This document shows, in pieces, positions 30,728 through 39,186 of a DNA stretch of 39,186 bases. Source of the DNA: Magnetococcales bacterium. GTDB lineage: Bacteria > Pseudomonadota > Magnetococcia > Magnetococcales > JADGAP01. Both the position numbers and the translations under genes were made by a program. Numbering within the stretch: the stretch's first letter is position 1; each line of letters begins with the position of its first letter. The notes under the pieces are model-generated. The model had not been told where the DNA came from, did not search any database, and saw nothing but the letters and a program-made list of their open reading frames with translations. The DNA is taken from positions 1-39,186 of the forward strand of contig JADGAP010000011.1 in the NCBI GenBank assembly GCA_015231965.1. Direction: 5' to 3'.

Positions 30728-33700
30728 GTGTCCTTCGTCCATCTTCACGTCCATTCCGGCTATTCGCTGCTGGCCTCCACCGCCCGGGTGGAGGCGTTGG
30801 CGGCCCGCGCCAAATCCCAGGAGATGCCCGCCCTGGCCCTGACCGATCAGGGCAATCTGTTCGCGGCGGTGCAATTCTACTCCCTTTGCCTGAAAAAAGG
30901 GATCAAGCCCATCCTGGGGGCGCAAATTTATCTGGTGCCCGACCGGTTCGACAAAAACACCCGCCCGGACAAGGAGGTTCGCGATCAATTGATCCTCCTG
31001 GCGCGCAATCGGGAGGGGTGGAAAAATTTGGTCAAGGTGGTCTCCGCCGGTCATCTGGAGGGGAGCCACGGCAAGCCCCGGGTGGACTGGAAGGTTCTTT
31101 CGGCCCACGCCGGAGGGCTCATCGCCCTCTCCGCCGGGCTCAAGGGGGAGACGGCCCGGCTGCTGCGGGAGGGCAAGGAGGCGGAGGCCAGGGCGTCGGC
31201 CCGCCGCCTCGCCGAGCTGTTCGGCAATACCGAGGGGGCGCCCAATTTTTTCATCGAAATTCAGCGCCACGAGGACCATCCCGACGAGGAGGCGCTCAAT
31301 CAGCAGCTCATCGGGCTGGCCTATGAACTGAACCTCCCCCTGGTGGCCAGCAACGACGTCCATTTTCTCGATCCCAAGGATCAGCGGGCCCAGGACGCCT
31401 TGCTGTGCATCGGACTGGGCCACACCCTGTTCGAGGAGAACCGCCCCCGCCTCACCCCCCGCTATCACTTCGCCTCGCCCCAGGAGATGGCCGCCCTTTT
31501 CGCCGATCTGCCGGAGGCCCTGAGCAATACCGTGATGATCGCCCGCCGGTGCAACGTGCAACTGGTGCTGGGCAAGCCGATGCTGCCGGATTTCCATCCC
31601 CCGGAGGGCCACACCCTGGAGTCGTGGATGCGCCACGAGGCCGAAGCCGGACTGGCCATGCGCCTGGAAACCCAGGTTTTCCCCATCACCCCGCCGGAAA
31701 AACGCCAGGAGACCGCCCGACACTACAAGGAACGGCTGGATTTCGAACTGGACGTCATCGTCCAGATGGGATTCCCCGGCTATTTCCTCATCGTGTCGGA
31801 TTTCATCCGCTGGGCCAAGGAGCAGGGGATCCCGGTGGGGCCGGGGCGCGGCTCGGGGGCGGGATCGCTGGCGGCGTGGGTGCTGCAAATCACCGACCTC
31901 GATCCCATCCGCTACCATCTGCTGTTCGAGCGTTTTCTCAATCCGGAACGGGTCTCCATGCCCGACTTCGACGTGGACTTTTGCATGGACCGGCGGGAAG
32001 AGGTGATCGGCTACGTGCAGCAACGCTACGGCCGGGAGCGGGTGGCTCAGATTATCACCTTCGGCACCCTCCAGGCCAAGGCGGCGATTCGCGACGTGGG
32101 GCGGGTGCTGGAGTTTCCCTACCCCCGGGTGGACGGCCTCGCCAAGCTGGTGCCCAACGTGCTGGGCATCACCCTGGAGCAGGCGATCAAGGACGAGGAG
32201 AAGCTGCGAGAGCTGATGAAACAGGAGCCGGAGGTGCGCGAGTTGATGGAGCTGGCCATGGCGGTGGAAGGGCTGCCCCGCTCGGCGGGCACCCACGCCG
32301 CCGGCGTGGTCATCGCCAACACCGACATCACCGACTCGGTCCCCCTCTATCTCGACCCCCGCTCCCCCATGCCCGTCACCCAGTTTTATATGGGGGACGT
32401 GGAAAAGGCCGGGATGGTCAAGTTCGACTTTCTTGGGCTGAAAACCCTCACCGTCATCGACGACGCCCTGCGCATGATCAACGAACGGTTGCAACGGGAG
32501 GGCGGGGGCGCGCCGGTGGACATCAGCCGCATCCCCTTGGACGACGCGGCGACCTATCGCCTGCTCAAGGAGGGGCGCACCCGGGGGGTGTTCCAGTTGG
32601 AATCGTCGGGGATGCGGGAGATCCTGAAAAAATTGGCCCCCGACACCATCGAGGAGGTCATCGCCCTGGTGGCCCTCTACCGCCCCGGCCCGCTGGAGTC
32701 GGGGATGGTGGACGATTTCATCAATCGCAAGCACGGGCGGGCCCAGGTGGAGTATCTGTTGCCCCAGTTGGAGCCCATCCTCAAGGAGACCTACGGGGTC
32801 ATCCTGTACCAGGAGCAGGTGATGAAAATCGCCCAGTCCCTGGCCAGCTACACCCTGGGCGGGGCGGATTTGCTGCGCCGGGCCATGGGCAAGAAGAAAC
32901 CGGAGGAGATGGCGGCGCAACGCAAAATTTTCCTCTCCGGGACCGAATCCAACGCCCTGGACTCGAACAAGTCGGGGATCATCTTCGACCTGATGGAAAA
33001 GTTTGCGGGCTATGGCTTCAATAAGTCCCATTCGGCGGCCTACGCCCTCATCGCCTATCAAACGGCGTGGCTCAAAACCCACTATCCGGTGGAGTTTCTC
33101 GCCGCCACCCTGACCTGCGACATGCTCAACACCGACAAAATCATGCCCTTCGTCCGGGAGTGCCGGGAGATGGGCATCACGGTGCTGCCGCCGGACGTCA
33201 ACCACTCCGGGGTGGCCTTCACGGTGGAGGCGGGGGCGGTGCGCTACGGCCTGGCGGCGGTGAAAAACGTCGGCCAGGGGGCCATGGAAAAAGTGGTGGA
33301 GGAGCGGCGACGGGGCGGGCTCTTCACCTCGTTGTTCGATCTGACCCGTCGTATCGAGCCGGGGGCGCTGAATCGCCGCTCCATGGAGCAGTTGATCCGC
33401 GCCGGGGGGTGCGATTCGTTGGGTGGACCCCGTTCGGCGCTGCTGGCGGCTCTGCCCGCCGCCATGAGCCAGGGGGCCAAGACGCAGGAAGATCGCTCCC
33501 ACGGGGTGCGCTCTCTCTTCGGCGAGGAGGAGGAGCCGACCCGGGAGAGCCTGCCCCAGGTTCCGGAATTCACCACCACCGAGCGTCTGGCCCAGGAGAA
33601 GGAGGCCTTGGGGTTCTACCTTACCGGCCATCCCCTGCAAAAATACGAGCGGGAGCTTTCGGCCTACGGTCTGGAGGACGCCCAGGGGGTGCGTCAACTG

Positions 33701-34297
33701 GCCGGTCCGGGGCGGGGCGGCGATCCCCCCCGGGTGTCGGTGGCGGGAATGATCTCCGAGCGCAAAACCCACCGCACCCGCTCCGGCGAGCGGATGGCCT
33801 TCATCACCCTGGAGGATCCCTACGGGCGGATCGAGGCGGTGGTCTTTCCCGAGGGGTACAAAAGCAGCCGCGCCGCCATCGACGGCGAAGGCGTGGTGGT
33901 GGTGACGGGCAATCTGGAGGCGGGGGAGGAGGAAGAGGCCAAGCTGATCGATGCCGTGGTTCAGCCGCTGGACGACTACCGCGCCGAACGATGCCGCGAA
34001 GCGCGGTTGGAAATTCCCCACCACGCCCTCACAGAAGAGGCGCTGGATCGATTGCGCGAGGCATTGCGGCAAAACGCCGGGGGAAATTGCCGCGTGGTGG
34101 TGGGGCTCAAGCTGCCCCGGAGCCTGGCGTGGTTCCGTTTGGGCGAGGGGTTCGCGGTCCACCCCCGGGAGGGGTTGCTGGACGCCCTGATGGGGCTGTT
34201 CGGCGAGTCCTCGACCCTGTTCACCAGCGAACGCTCCGCCGCCTCACCGGAAGGGAGTCCTCCCTACCTCGCGCCCCTCTCTTCCACCCGCCATTGA
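30728..34297 (+). CDS. dnaE: DNA polymerase III alpha subunit
   Basis: The 1189-residue protein is the replicative polymerase. Order: PHP domain (HLHVHSGYSLL, residues 5-15), palm with catalytic Asp415 and Asp417 in MPDFDVDFCMD and Asp567 in VKFDFLGLKTL, fingers, tandem helix-hairpin-helix region, OB fold (MISERKTHRTRSGERMAF) and C-terminal tau-binding tail. GTG 30728 is the start that gives the conserved N-terminus SFVHLHVHS; the frame is open upstream but lacks similarity. No strong ribosome site is seen at this GTG. accA follows after 94 bases, the same order as in gamma-proteobacteria. Confidence 0.97.
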   Translation: MSFVHLHVHSGYSLLASTARVEALAARAKSQEMPALALTDQGNLFAAVQFYSLCLKKGIKPILGAQIYLVPDRFDKNTRPDKEVRDQLILLARNREGWKNLVKVVSAGHLEGSHGKPRVDWKVLSAHAGGLIALSAGLKGETARLLREGKEAEARASARRLAELFGNTEGAPNFFIEIQRHEDHPDEEALNQQLIGLAYELNLPLVASNDVHFLDPKDQRAQDALLCIGLGHTLFEENRPRLTPRYHFASPQEMAALFADLPEALSNTVMIARRCNVQLVLGKPMLPDFHPPEGHTLESWMRHEAEAGLAMRLETQVFPITPPEKRQETARHYKERLDFELDVIVQMGFPGYFLIVSDFIRWAKEQGIPVGPGRGSGAGSLAAWVLQITDLDPIRYHLLFERFLNPERVSMPDFDVDFCMDRREEVIGYVQQRYGRERVAQIITFGTLQAKAAIRDVGRVLEFPYPRVDGLAKLVPNVLGITLEQAIKDEEKLRELMKQEPEVRELMELAMAVEGLPRSAGTHAAGVVIANTDITDSVPLYLDPRSPMPVTQFYMGDVEKAGMVKFDFLGLKTLTVIDDALRMINERLQREGGGAPVDISRIPLDDAATYRLLKEGRTRGVFQLESSGMREILKKLAPDTIEEVIALVALYRPGPLESGMVDDFINRKHGRAQVEYLLPQLEPILKETYGVILYQEQVMKIAQSLASYTLGGADLLRRAMGKKKPEEMAAQRKIFLSGTESNALDSNKSGIIFDLMEKFAGYGFNKSHSAAYALIAYQTAWLKTHYPVEFLAATLTCDMLNTDKIMPFVRECREMGITVLPPDVNHSGVAFTVEAGAVRYGLAAVKNVGQGAMEKVVEERRRGGLFTSLFDLTRRIEPGALNRRSMEQLIRAGGCDSLGGPRSALLAALPAAMSQGAKTQEDRSHGVRSLFGEEEEPTRESLPQVPEFTTTERLAQEKEALGFYLTGHPLQKYERELSAYGLEDAQGVRQLAGPGRGGDPPRVSVAGMISERKTHRTRSGERMAFITLEDPYGRIEAVVFPEGYKSSRAAIDGEGVVVVTGNLEAGEEEEAKLIDAVVQPLDDYRAERCREARLEIPHHALTEEALDRLREALRQNAGGNCRVVVGLKLPRSLAWFRLGEGFAVHPREGLLDALMGLFGESSTLFTSERSAASPEGSPPYLAPLSSTRH

Positions 34298-34391
34298 TCC
34301 CGGAACATTGATCCCGGGGCGCGGGAAATGGTATGAAGCGGCGTGACATGGCGTCATCGCGTCGCAACGCCTCGTTCGTGAGGAGCAGGAG

Positions 34392-35351
34392 ATGTCCCAG
34401 ACCTTTCTGGATTTTGAACGCCCCATTGGCGAACTGCTGGCCAAGGTGTCGGAGCTGCGGGATCTCAACTCCAGCGGCAACATGGACATCGCCAGCCAGG
34501 TTTCCAGCCTGGAAGACGAGGTGCAAAACCTCACCCATCGCATCTTTTCCAGCCTCACCCCGTGGCAAAAGACCCAGCTCTCCCGCCATCCCGACCGCCC
34601 CTACACCGGGGATTATCTCAACACCCTGTTCACCGGCTTCTTTGAGCTGCACGGCGACCGCAACTACGGCGACGACAAGGCGATTCTCGGCGGTCTGGCC
34701 CAGTTGGACGGCATCGACGTCATGGTCATCGGTCAGGAGAAGGGGCGGGGAACCAAGGAGAAGGTCTATCGCAATTTCGGCATGCCCAAGCCGGAGGGCT
34801 ACCGCAAGGCCTTGCGGCTGATGCGACTGGCGGAAAAATTTCGCCTCCCCATCGTCTGTCTGATCGACACCCCCGGGGCCTATCCGGGCAAGGGGGCGGA
34901 GGAGCGGGGGCAGGCGGAGGCCATCGCCCGCAATCTCAAGGAGATGATCGCCCTCACCGTGCCGGTGGTGGCGGTGGTGATCGGCGAGGGGGGGTCCGGC
35001 GGGGCCTTGGCCATCGGTCTGGGAAACCGGGTGTTGATGATGCAGTACGCCATCTATTCGGTCATCTCCCCCGAGGGGTGCGCCTCGATCTTGTGGAAGG
35101 ATTCGGCCAAGGCCGAACTGGCCGCCGACGCGATGCGCCTGACGGCGGAAAATCTGCTTGAAATCAGAGTGATAGACGATATCGTCCCCGAGCCGGTGGG
35201 GGGTGCCCATCGGGATCCCATCACCGCCTCCGAACTGCTGCGGGAGCATCTGGCCCGCCATCTGCGCGAACTGATTCCCCTCTCCCCCGAGGAGCTTTCC
35301 CGCTTGCGTTACGAGAAATTCATGGCCATGGGGGTGGTGCTGGAGGGGTGA
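34392..35351 (+). CDS. accA: Acetyl-CoA carboxylase carboxyltransferase subunit alpha
   Basis: The 319-residue protein transfers the carboxyl group from biotin to acetyl-CoA, forming malonyl-CoA with AccD. Family signatures include LDFERPI near the N-terminus, [58 protein letters not shown] and [12 protein letters not shown]. The length equals the E. coli subunit. ATG 34392 has AGGAG just upstream. accD is not in the window. Confidence 0.98.
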   Translation: MSQTFLDFERPIGELLAKVSELRDLNSSGNMDIASQVSSLEDEVQNLTHRIFSSLTPWQKTQLSRHPDRPYTGDYLNTLFTGFFELHGDRNYGDDKAILGGLAQLDGIDVMVIGQEKGRGTKEKVYRNFGMPKPEGYRKALRLMRLAEKFRLPIVCLIDTPGAYPGKGAEERGQAEAIARNLKEMIALTVPVVAVVIGEGGSGGALAIGLGNRVLMMQYAIYSVISPEGCASILWKDSAKAELAADAMRLTAENLLEIRVIDDIVPEPVGGAHRDPITASELLREHLARHLRELIPLSPEELSRLRYEKFMAMGVVLEG

Positions 35352-35679
35352 TGATGCGGCGCGGCCCCCCGGTCTCGGTGCCGCGCCGGGCGAACCCCGC
35401 GTTGGAATGGGCGCGCGGCGACGCAAGAACCGTTCCTCCCTCGCCCGCCAAGGCAAGGGAGGTCGTGCGGTATTACATTTATTATTATGGTGATCGACCC
35501 CCCTGGGGGCGGGGGATGTTCGGTGATCGGCCCGAAAAGGCTCAACCTTTGGGAAATCCGCGTCGATGGATTGCCAAGGGCGTTTTCCCTGGTTACACTG
35601 CGGGGATCGGGTGTCGGAATGACGGGGGGGCGCCGGTTCCGTTCGATGCATTGATCTCACGTTTTTGGGGAGACTTCCG
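35352..35679. other. Intergenic gap after accA
   Basis: No gene is visible in these 328 bases. A 9-base-pair GC hairpin (CGGCGCGGC near 35356-35364 with GCCGCGCCG near 35379-35387) lies just after accA, without a T-run. An AT-rich patch at 35472-35490 may be part of a promoter for the small membrane protein or fba. Confidence 0.5.
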
Positions 35680-35841
35680 ATGTCCGACAATATGATGATC
35701 GGGGCGGGAATTATTTTGGCGGGCTTGGCGATTTGGGGCATCGCCTTTTCCGTGATTCAAGCGCGCAAGATCAAAATTCCACCCAAGGACACCCGTCCGG
35801 CGCTGGACAAGTTCATGGACGTCAAAAAGAGCAAGAGTTGA
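35680..35841 (+). CDS. Small single-pass membrane protein
   Basis: The product is 53 residues: short N-terminus, one membrane helix (about residues 6-27, MIGAGIILAGLAIWGIAFSV) and a basic cytoplasmic tail ending in VKKSKS. ATG 35680 has GGGGAG at 35666-35671. I recognise no family; small membrane subunits of respiratory enzymes look similar in outline, but no partner genes are next to it. It is 116 bases before fba. Confidence 0.6.
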   Translation: MSDNMMIGAGIILAGLAIWGIAFSVIQARKIKIPPKDTRPALDKFMDVKKSKS

Positions 35842-35957
35842 CGCCCCTCCTTCGTCGCCGGGGTTGACCGGTCGGCGGACTTTGGGCGATCGATCAGGGA
35901 TCCTTGATCCAAACAAGAGCGCGCCGTCGCGCCGCCTTTTTTCAGGAGGAGCAGGAG

Positions 35958-37022
35958 ATGCCGCTGGTTTCCATGCGCCAATTGCTGGATCACGCCGCCG
36001 AGTTCGGTTACGGCATTCCGGCGTTCAACGTGAACAACATGGAGCAGGTGCGGGCGATTTTGCGCGCCGCCCAGGAGACCGACAGCCCGGTGATCCTGCA
36101 AGCCTCCGCCGGGGCGCGGAAGTACGCCGGGGAGCCCTTTTTGCGCCATCAAATCCTGGCGGCGCTGGAGGCCTTTCCCGAATTGCCGGTGGTGATGCAT
36201 CAGGACCACGGCCAGAGCCCCGCGGTCTGCACCGCCGCCATTCGCAGCGGCTTCACCAGTGTGATGATGGACGGTTCGTTGCGGCAAGACGGCAAGACCC
36301 CGGCGGATTACGCCTACAACGTGGAGGTCACCCGCCGGGTGGTGGAGATGTCCCACAGCATCGGCGTCACCGTCGAGGGGGAGCTGGGGGTGCTGGGCTC
36401 CCTGGAGACCGGAATGGCGGACAAGGAGGACGGCCACGGGGCGGAGGGAACCCTGGAGCGCGAGCGTCTGCTCACCGATCCCGAGGAGGCGGCCCGTTTC
36501 GTCGCCGACACCAAGGTGGACGCCCTGGCCATCGCCATCGGCACCTCCCACGGGGCCTACAAGTTCAGCCGCAAGCCCACCGGCGAAATTCTCGCCATCG
36601 ATCGGATCAAGGCGATTCACGCCCGCATCCCCAACACCCACCTGGTGATGCACGGCTCCTCGTCGGTGCCCCAGGAGCTGCTGGCCCAGATCAACCAATA
36701 CGGCGGCCAGATGAAGGAGACCTACGGCGTGCCGGTGGAGGAGATCCAGACCGGCATCCGGCACGGGGTGCGCAAGATCAACATCGACACCGACCTGCGG
36801 CTGGCCATGACCGCCGCCATCCGCAAGGTCTTCGCTCAATCGCCCGGCGAGTTCGACCCGCGCCAATATCTCCGCCCCGCCGAAGACGCCGCCCACGCCA
36901 TCTGCAAGGCCCGTTACGAACAATTCAATACCGCCGGGCAGGCCTCGAAAATCAAGGTCGTTCCCCTGGAGGAGATGGCCAAGCGGTACGCCTCGGGCGT
37001 CTTGGATCCCCGCATCCAATGA
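35958..37022 (+). CDS. fba: Class II fructose-bisphosphate aldolase (Calvin-cycle subtype)
   Basis: The 354-residue enzyme condenses or splits FBP using a divalent metal. Ligands and motifs: QDHGQSP with the metal His, [20 protein letters not shown] and MHGSSSVP. The sequence follows closely the CbbA/Calvin-cycle subtype as I know it (start [17 protein letters not shown], end [18 protein letters not shown]). ATG 35958 is supported by AGGAGGAGCAGGAG immediately upstream; the longer frame from 35904 is not. Its stop overlaps the next start by ATGA. Confidence 0.95.
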   Translation: MPLVSMRQLLDHAAEFGYGIPAFNVNNMEQVRAILRAAQETDSPVILQASAGARKYAGEPFLRHQILAALEAFPELPVVMHQDHGQSPAVCTAAIRSGFTSVMMDGSLRQDGKTPADYAYNVEVTRRVVEMSHSIGVTVEGELGVLGSLETGMADKEDGHGAEGTLERERLLTDPEEAARFVADTKVDALAIAIGTSHGAYKFSRKPTGEILAIDRIKAIHARIPNTHLVMHGSSSVPQELLAQINQYGGQMKETYGVPVEEIQTGIRHGVRKINIDTDLRLAMTAAIRKVFAQSPGEFDPRQYLRPAEDAAHAICKARYEQFNTAGQASKIKVVPLEEMAKRYASGVLDPRIQ

Positions 37023-38629
37023 GCGGGGTCGCCCCCGTGAACCGTTCCGTGCGGGGCGCGCTCCGGCGGCTGGGGGTGGCGCTGCTTGTGCTGGCGGTTT
37101 GGATCGGCGGTGGCGGGATCTCCCCCGCCCTGGCCCTCCAGATGAACACCTGCCCCATGGCCCGGGAGATGGCGCTCAAGGGGGTGGATCTCTTCGACTC
37201 CCAACCGCAAAAGGGGCTGGCGGCGTTGCAAGAGGCCTTTGGCTTCTGCCCCGCCGATCTCTCCATCCGCTACAACCTGGGGTTGGCCCACTACCTTTCC
37301 GGCGACAAGCCCAAGGCCCGGGATCTCTGGAGAAAACTTTTAGAACCTCGTCCGGAAGATGTCAAAACCATCGCCAATCTGGCTTGGACCCATTTCGACC
37401 TGGGGGACGACGACAGCGCCCACATCGTCGCCTTTCGCGGGCTGGCCAAGTTTCCCGACAACATGGCGCTGGCCCATACCAAGGTGTTTTCGCTGTTTCG
37501 CATGGGGCGCTATCTGGAGGCTTTCGACTGGCTGACCCGCTCCAAGCTCACCGGCATTCAGGTGGGACGGTGGCGGGAGCAGGCGGGTCATTACGTGGTG
37601 GAGACGGTGTGGCGGCAGTTTCGCGACGGCGAGCGCAAGGAGGCAGTGGCCCGGGCGGTGCAACTCGCCAAGGACTACACCGACTTCGTGATCCTGGAGG
37701 CCAAGAATAAAATGGTCCAGGCGATGGTCGATCCGGATGCGGAAGTTCCCTATCCCATCGCCCTGCCCCATGAAAGTTGGGCCAAGTCCGGCGACATCCT
37801 GGAAGGCCAGGAGACCCTGGACGAGTTGATCCAGGCCCAGCCCACCCTGAATCCCTGGGTCAAGCGGTTCGACGCCTTCGCCATGGTGTCGGGGATCTAT
37901 CAATACCAGAACATGCGGGGGCGGCCCTTCGCCGACCGGGACGCGGTCAATCTGCAAAAATTGCTGGTGCGGCGCGGACAGTTCATCGACGACAACGACC
38001 ATGTGCGGCTGCGGATCAACAAGGAGGCTACCCACCGGGTGCTGGCCTCCGATCTGGAGTGGTTGATGGGGCAGGGGAGGATCAATCCCAACGCCTTGCT
38101 GCTCTTCTATTTTTCCGGCAACGGACTGGTTTGGAAAGATCCCGCCGGGGGAAAATCCGAGGTGCTGCTGGCCCCGGTGGAGGTTCGTCCGGAAGAGATC
38201 TCCCCCACCAACGCCTTGTCGTTGAGCCGCATCAAGCAAGAGTTGGACACCCTGCCCAACAAGGAGGTGATCCTGCTGGTGGAGTCGTGCTTCAATCCCA
38301 AGCCCGGTTGCGCCTGGCCGGGAGAGGGTCCATCGACCGCGCCGCCGCCGGAATTTTTGGTCAGCGCCAAGCCCTTCGGCCTGGCGGCCCAAAACGCCGA
38401 GGCGGGGGTGTGGGGTCCGGGACGGCAGAGCGCCTTCACCTACTTTTTGCTCAAGGGATTGCTGGGGGCGGGGGACGGGCGGGCCAAGCAGCCCAAGGAT
38501 GGCTGGGTGGATCTGCGGGAGGCGGTGGATTACGCCCAGCAGCAGTTGAGCGAGCGCAACATGAGCAACGACGCCCTCTTTTCCCAAATCCTGCCCTTGC
38601 GACTCATCCACATCGGGGGGGAGCGGTGA
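37019..38629 (+). CDS. Exported TPR protein with degenerate caspase-like domain
   Basis: The 536-residue protein has a signal peptide (about 1-41, ending in ALA), TPR-like repeats (about 60-210, e.g. [20 protein letters not shown]) and a peptidase C14/caspase-fold domain (about 290-520): [29 protein letters not shown] and [10 protein letters not shown]. In active members the motif is YFSGHG; here His is Asn368, while Cys424 is kept. The protease dyad is thus broken, and the domain is probably non-catalytic. It starts on the ATGA overlap with fba and touches the FGE-like gene (TGATG), so three genes share one transcript. Function is unknown. Confidence 0.8.
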   Translation: MSGVAPVNRSVRGALRRLGVALLVLAVWIGGGGISPALALQMNTCPMAREMALKGVDLFDSQPQKGLAALQEAFGFCPADLSIRYNLGLAHYLSGDKPKARDLWRKLLEPRPEDVKTIANLAWTHFDLGDDDSAHIVAFRGLAKFPDNMALAHTKVFSLFRMGRYLEAFDWLTRSKLTGIQVGRWREQAGHYVVETVWRQFRDGERKEAVARAVQLAKDYTDFVILEAKNKMVQAMVDPDAEVPYPIALPHESWAKSGDILEGQETLDELIQAQPTLNPWVKRFDAFAMVSGIYQYQNMRGRPFADRDAVNLQKLLVRRGQFIDDNDHVRLRINKEATHRVLASDLEWLMGQGRINPNALLLFYFSGNGLVWKDPAGGKSEVLLAPVEVRPEEISPTNALSLSRIKQELDTLPNKEVILLVESCFNPKPGCAWPGEGPSTAPPPEFLVSAKPFGLAAQNAEAGVWGPGRQSAFTYFLLKGLLGAGDGRAKQPKDGWVDLREAVDYAQQQLSERNMSNDALFSQILPLRLIHIGGER

Positions 38630-39186
38630 TGGGCGGGCGGCAGCGGATTTTCGGACGCGGGCGGAAGCCGACGATGGTCGGAATGTTGGCGCTGTTGGCG
38701 GGGCTTCCGGCGTGGGGCGGGGCGGGGCTGATCAACGAATGGGAGCCCATCGAAATTGGTGAAGTGGTGGAAAAGGCGGCGGTGGAGGTGCAGCCGGGCA
38801 AACCCTGGACCGAGCCGGTGAGCGGCATGGCGATGGTCTGGATCGCCCCGGGCTGTTTCAAGATGGGCAGTCCTCCCCGGGTGGAGGGGCGGGACGCCGA
38901 TGAGGGGCCGGTCCATTCGGTCTGTCTGTCGGGATACTGGATCGGCAAGACCGAAGTGACCCAGGGGGCGTGGCGGCGGGTGATGCGCAACAATCCCGCC
39001 ACCTTCCGCAAGGGGGATGAATATCCGGTGGAGCATGTCTCGTGGGAGGATGCGGAAGGTTTTATCCGCAAACTCAACACGATGCATCCGGGGGATTTTT
39101 TCTTTCGCCTGCCCACCGAGAGCGAATGGGAGTTCGTCTGCTCCGACCGGGGGCAGGGGGCGCGCTACCCCGGGGGCAACGATCCC
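38629..39186 (+). CDS. Formylglycine-generating enzyme (SUMF1)-like protein, 3' end outside window
   Basis: The first 186 codons are present; the frame is open at the right edge. The N-terminus is basic then hydrophobic (about 14-31, ending in AWG-GAG), a likely signal peptide. A linker (32-65) precedes the FGE-sulfatase domain with MVWIAPGCFKMGS, SGYWIGKTEVTQG, VSWEDAEGFI and LPTESEWEFV. Such domains are either true FGEs or binding modules; the active-site cysteines would lie in the missing part. The ATG overlaps the caspase-like gene stop (TGATG), and bacterial caspase-like and FGE domains are frequently paired. Confidence 0.85.
   Translation, partial: MGGRQRIFGRGRKPTMVGMLALLAGLPAWGGAGLINEWEPIEIGEVVEKAAVEVQPGKPWTEPVSGMAMVWIAPGCFKMGSPPRVEGRDADEGPVHSVCLSGYWIGKTEVTQGAWRRVMRNNPATFRKGDEYPVEHVSWEDAEGFIRKLNTMHPGDFFFRLPTESEWEFVCSDRGQGARYPGGNDP

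Noticed and set aside
30602-34162. A very long open frame (over 1100 codons) antisense to dnaE
   Set aside because: It is a shadow caused by high GC and codon bias; its translation is rich in His, Gln, Gly and Pro with no domain, and dnaE is certain on the other strand.
1-39186. CRISPR arrays or intact transposases
   Set aside because: No regularly spaced repeats with unique spacers and no intact transposase gene are seen.

Overview
The window is GC-rich chromosomal DNA from a Gram-negative bacterium. Lipid A (lpxD), Tat and lipoprotein signals and XrtA/exosortase-type genes point to Pseudomonadota, but I cannot fix the class from sequence alone. The gene content suggests an organism that can use N2O as terminal electron acceptor (complete nosRZDFYL). 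It probably fixes CO2, since the aldolase resembles the Calvin-cycle subtype, and it carries peroxide defence and arsenic methylation.

Left part (1-9.1 kb): the C-terminal part of a Sel1-repeat protein, then the cell-elongation genes mreD-mrdA-rodA, lpxD and an ArsM-type arsenite methyltransferase, all on the + strand. A gene-poor gap with palindromic repeats follows, then a perR-katA peroxide pair. At 9.1-9.5 kb the wreck of a tyrosine integrase abuts the 3' end of tRNA-Phe(GAA), the scar of an old integrated element.

Middle part (9.6-18.5 kb): a membrane-anchored MORN protein diverges from an exported hypothetical protein. Next come an XrtA-type polysaccharide deacetylase and FemAB-like protein (ATGA-coupled), RNase P RNA on the - strand, and a repeat-filled gap. 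A hybrid histidine kinase with a CxxCH haem motif in its periplasmic domain, an ogt/radical-SAM pair and a cold-shock protein complete this part.

The nos region (18.5-27 kb) encodes nitrous oxide reductase and its accessory proteins: NosR electron donor, NosZ clade I enzyme with Tat signal, the NosDFY transporter complex and the NosL copper lipoprotein. Near-perfect FNR/Dnr-type boxes lie before nosR and before nosZ, and nosZ has a long leader with several strong hairpins. No apbE/nosX is present here.

Right part (27-39.2 kb): a DUF1640-like small protein, an acyl-CoA synthetase, an alpha/beta hydrolase with a small proline-rich ORF in front of it, dnaE, accA, a 53-residue membrane protein and fba. 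ATGA-coupled to fba is an exported TPR/caspase-fold protein whose catalytic His is replaced by Asn. It is followed by an exported formylglycine-generating-enzyme-like protein cut by the window edge. Three copies of a G-rich hairpin repeat and three copies of a dRS3-like palindrome are scattered in the gaps.
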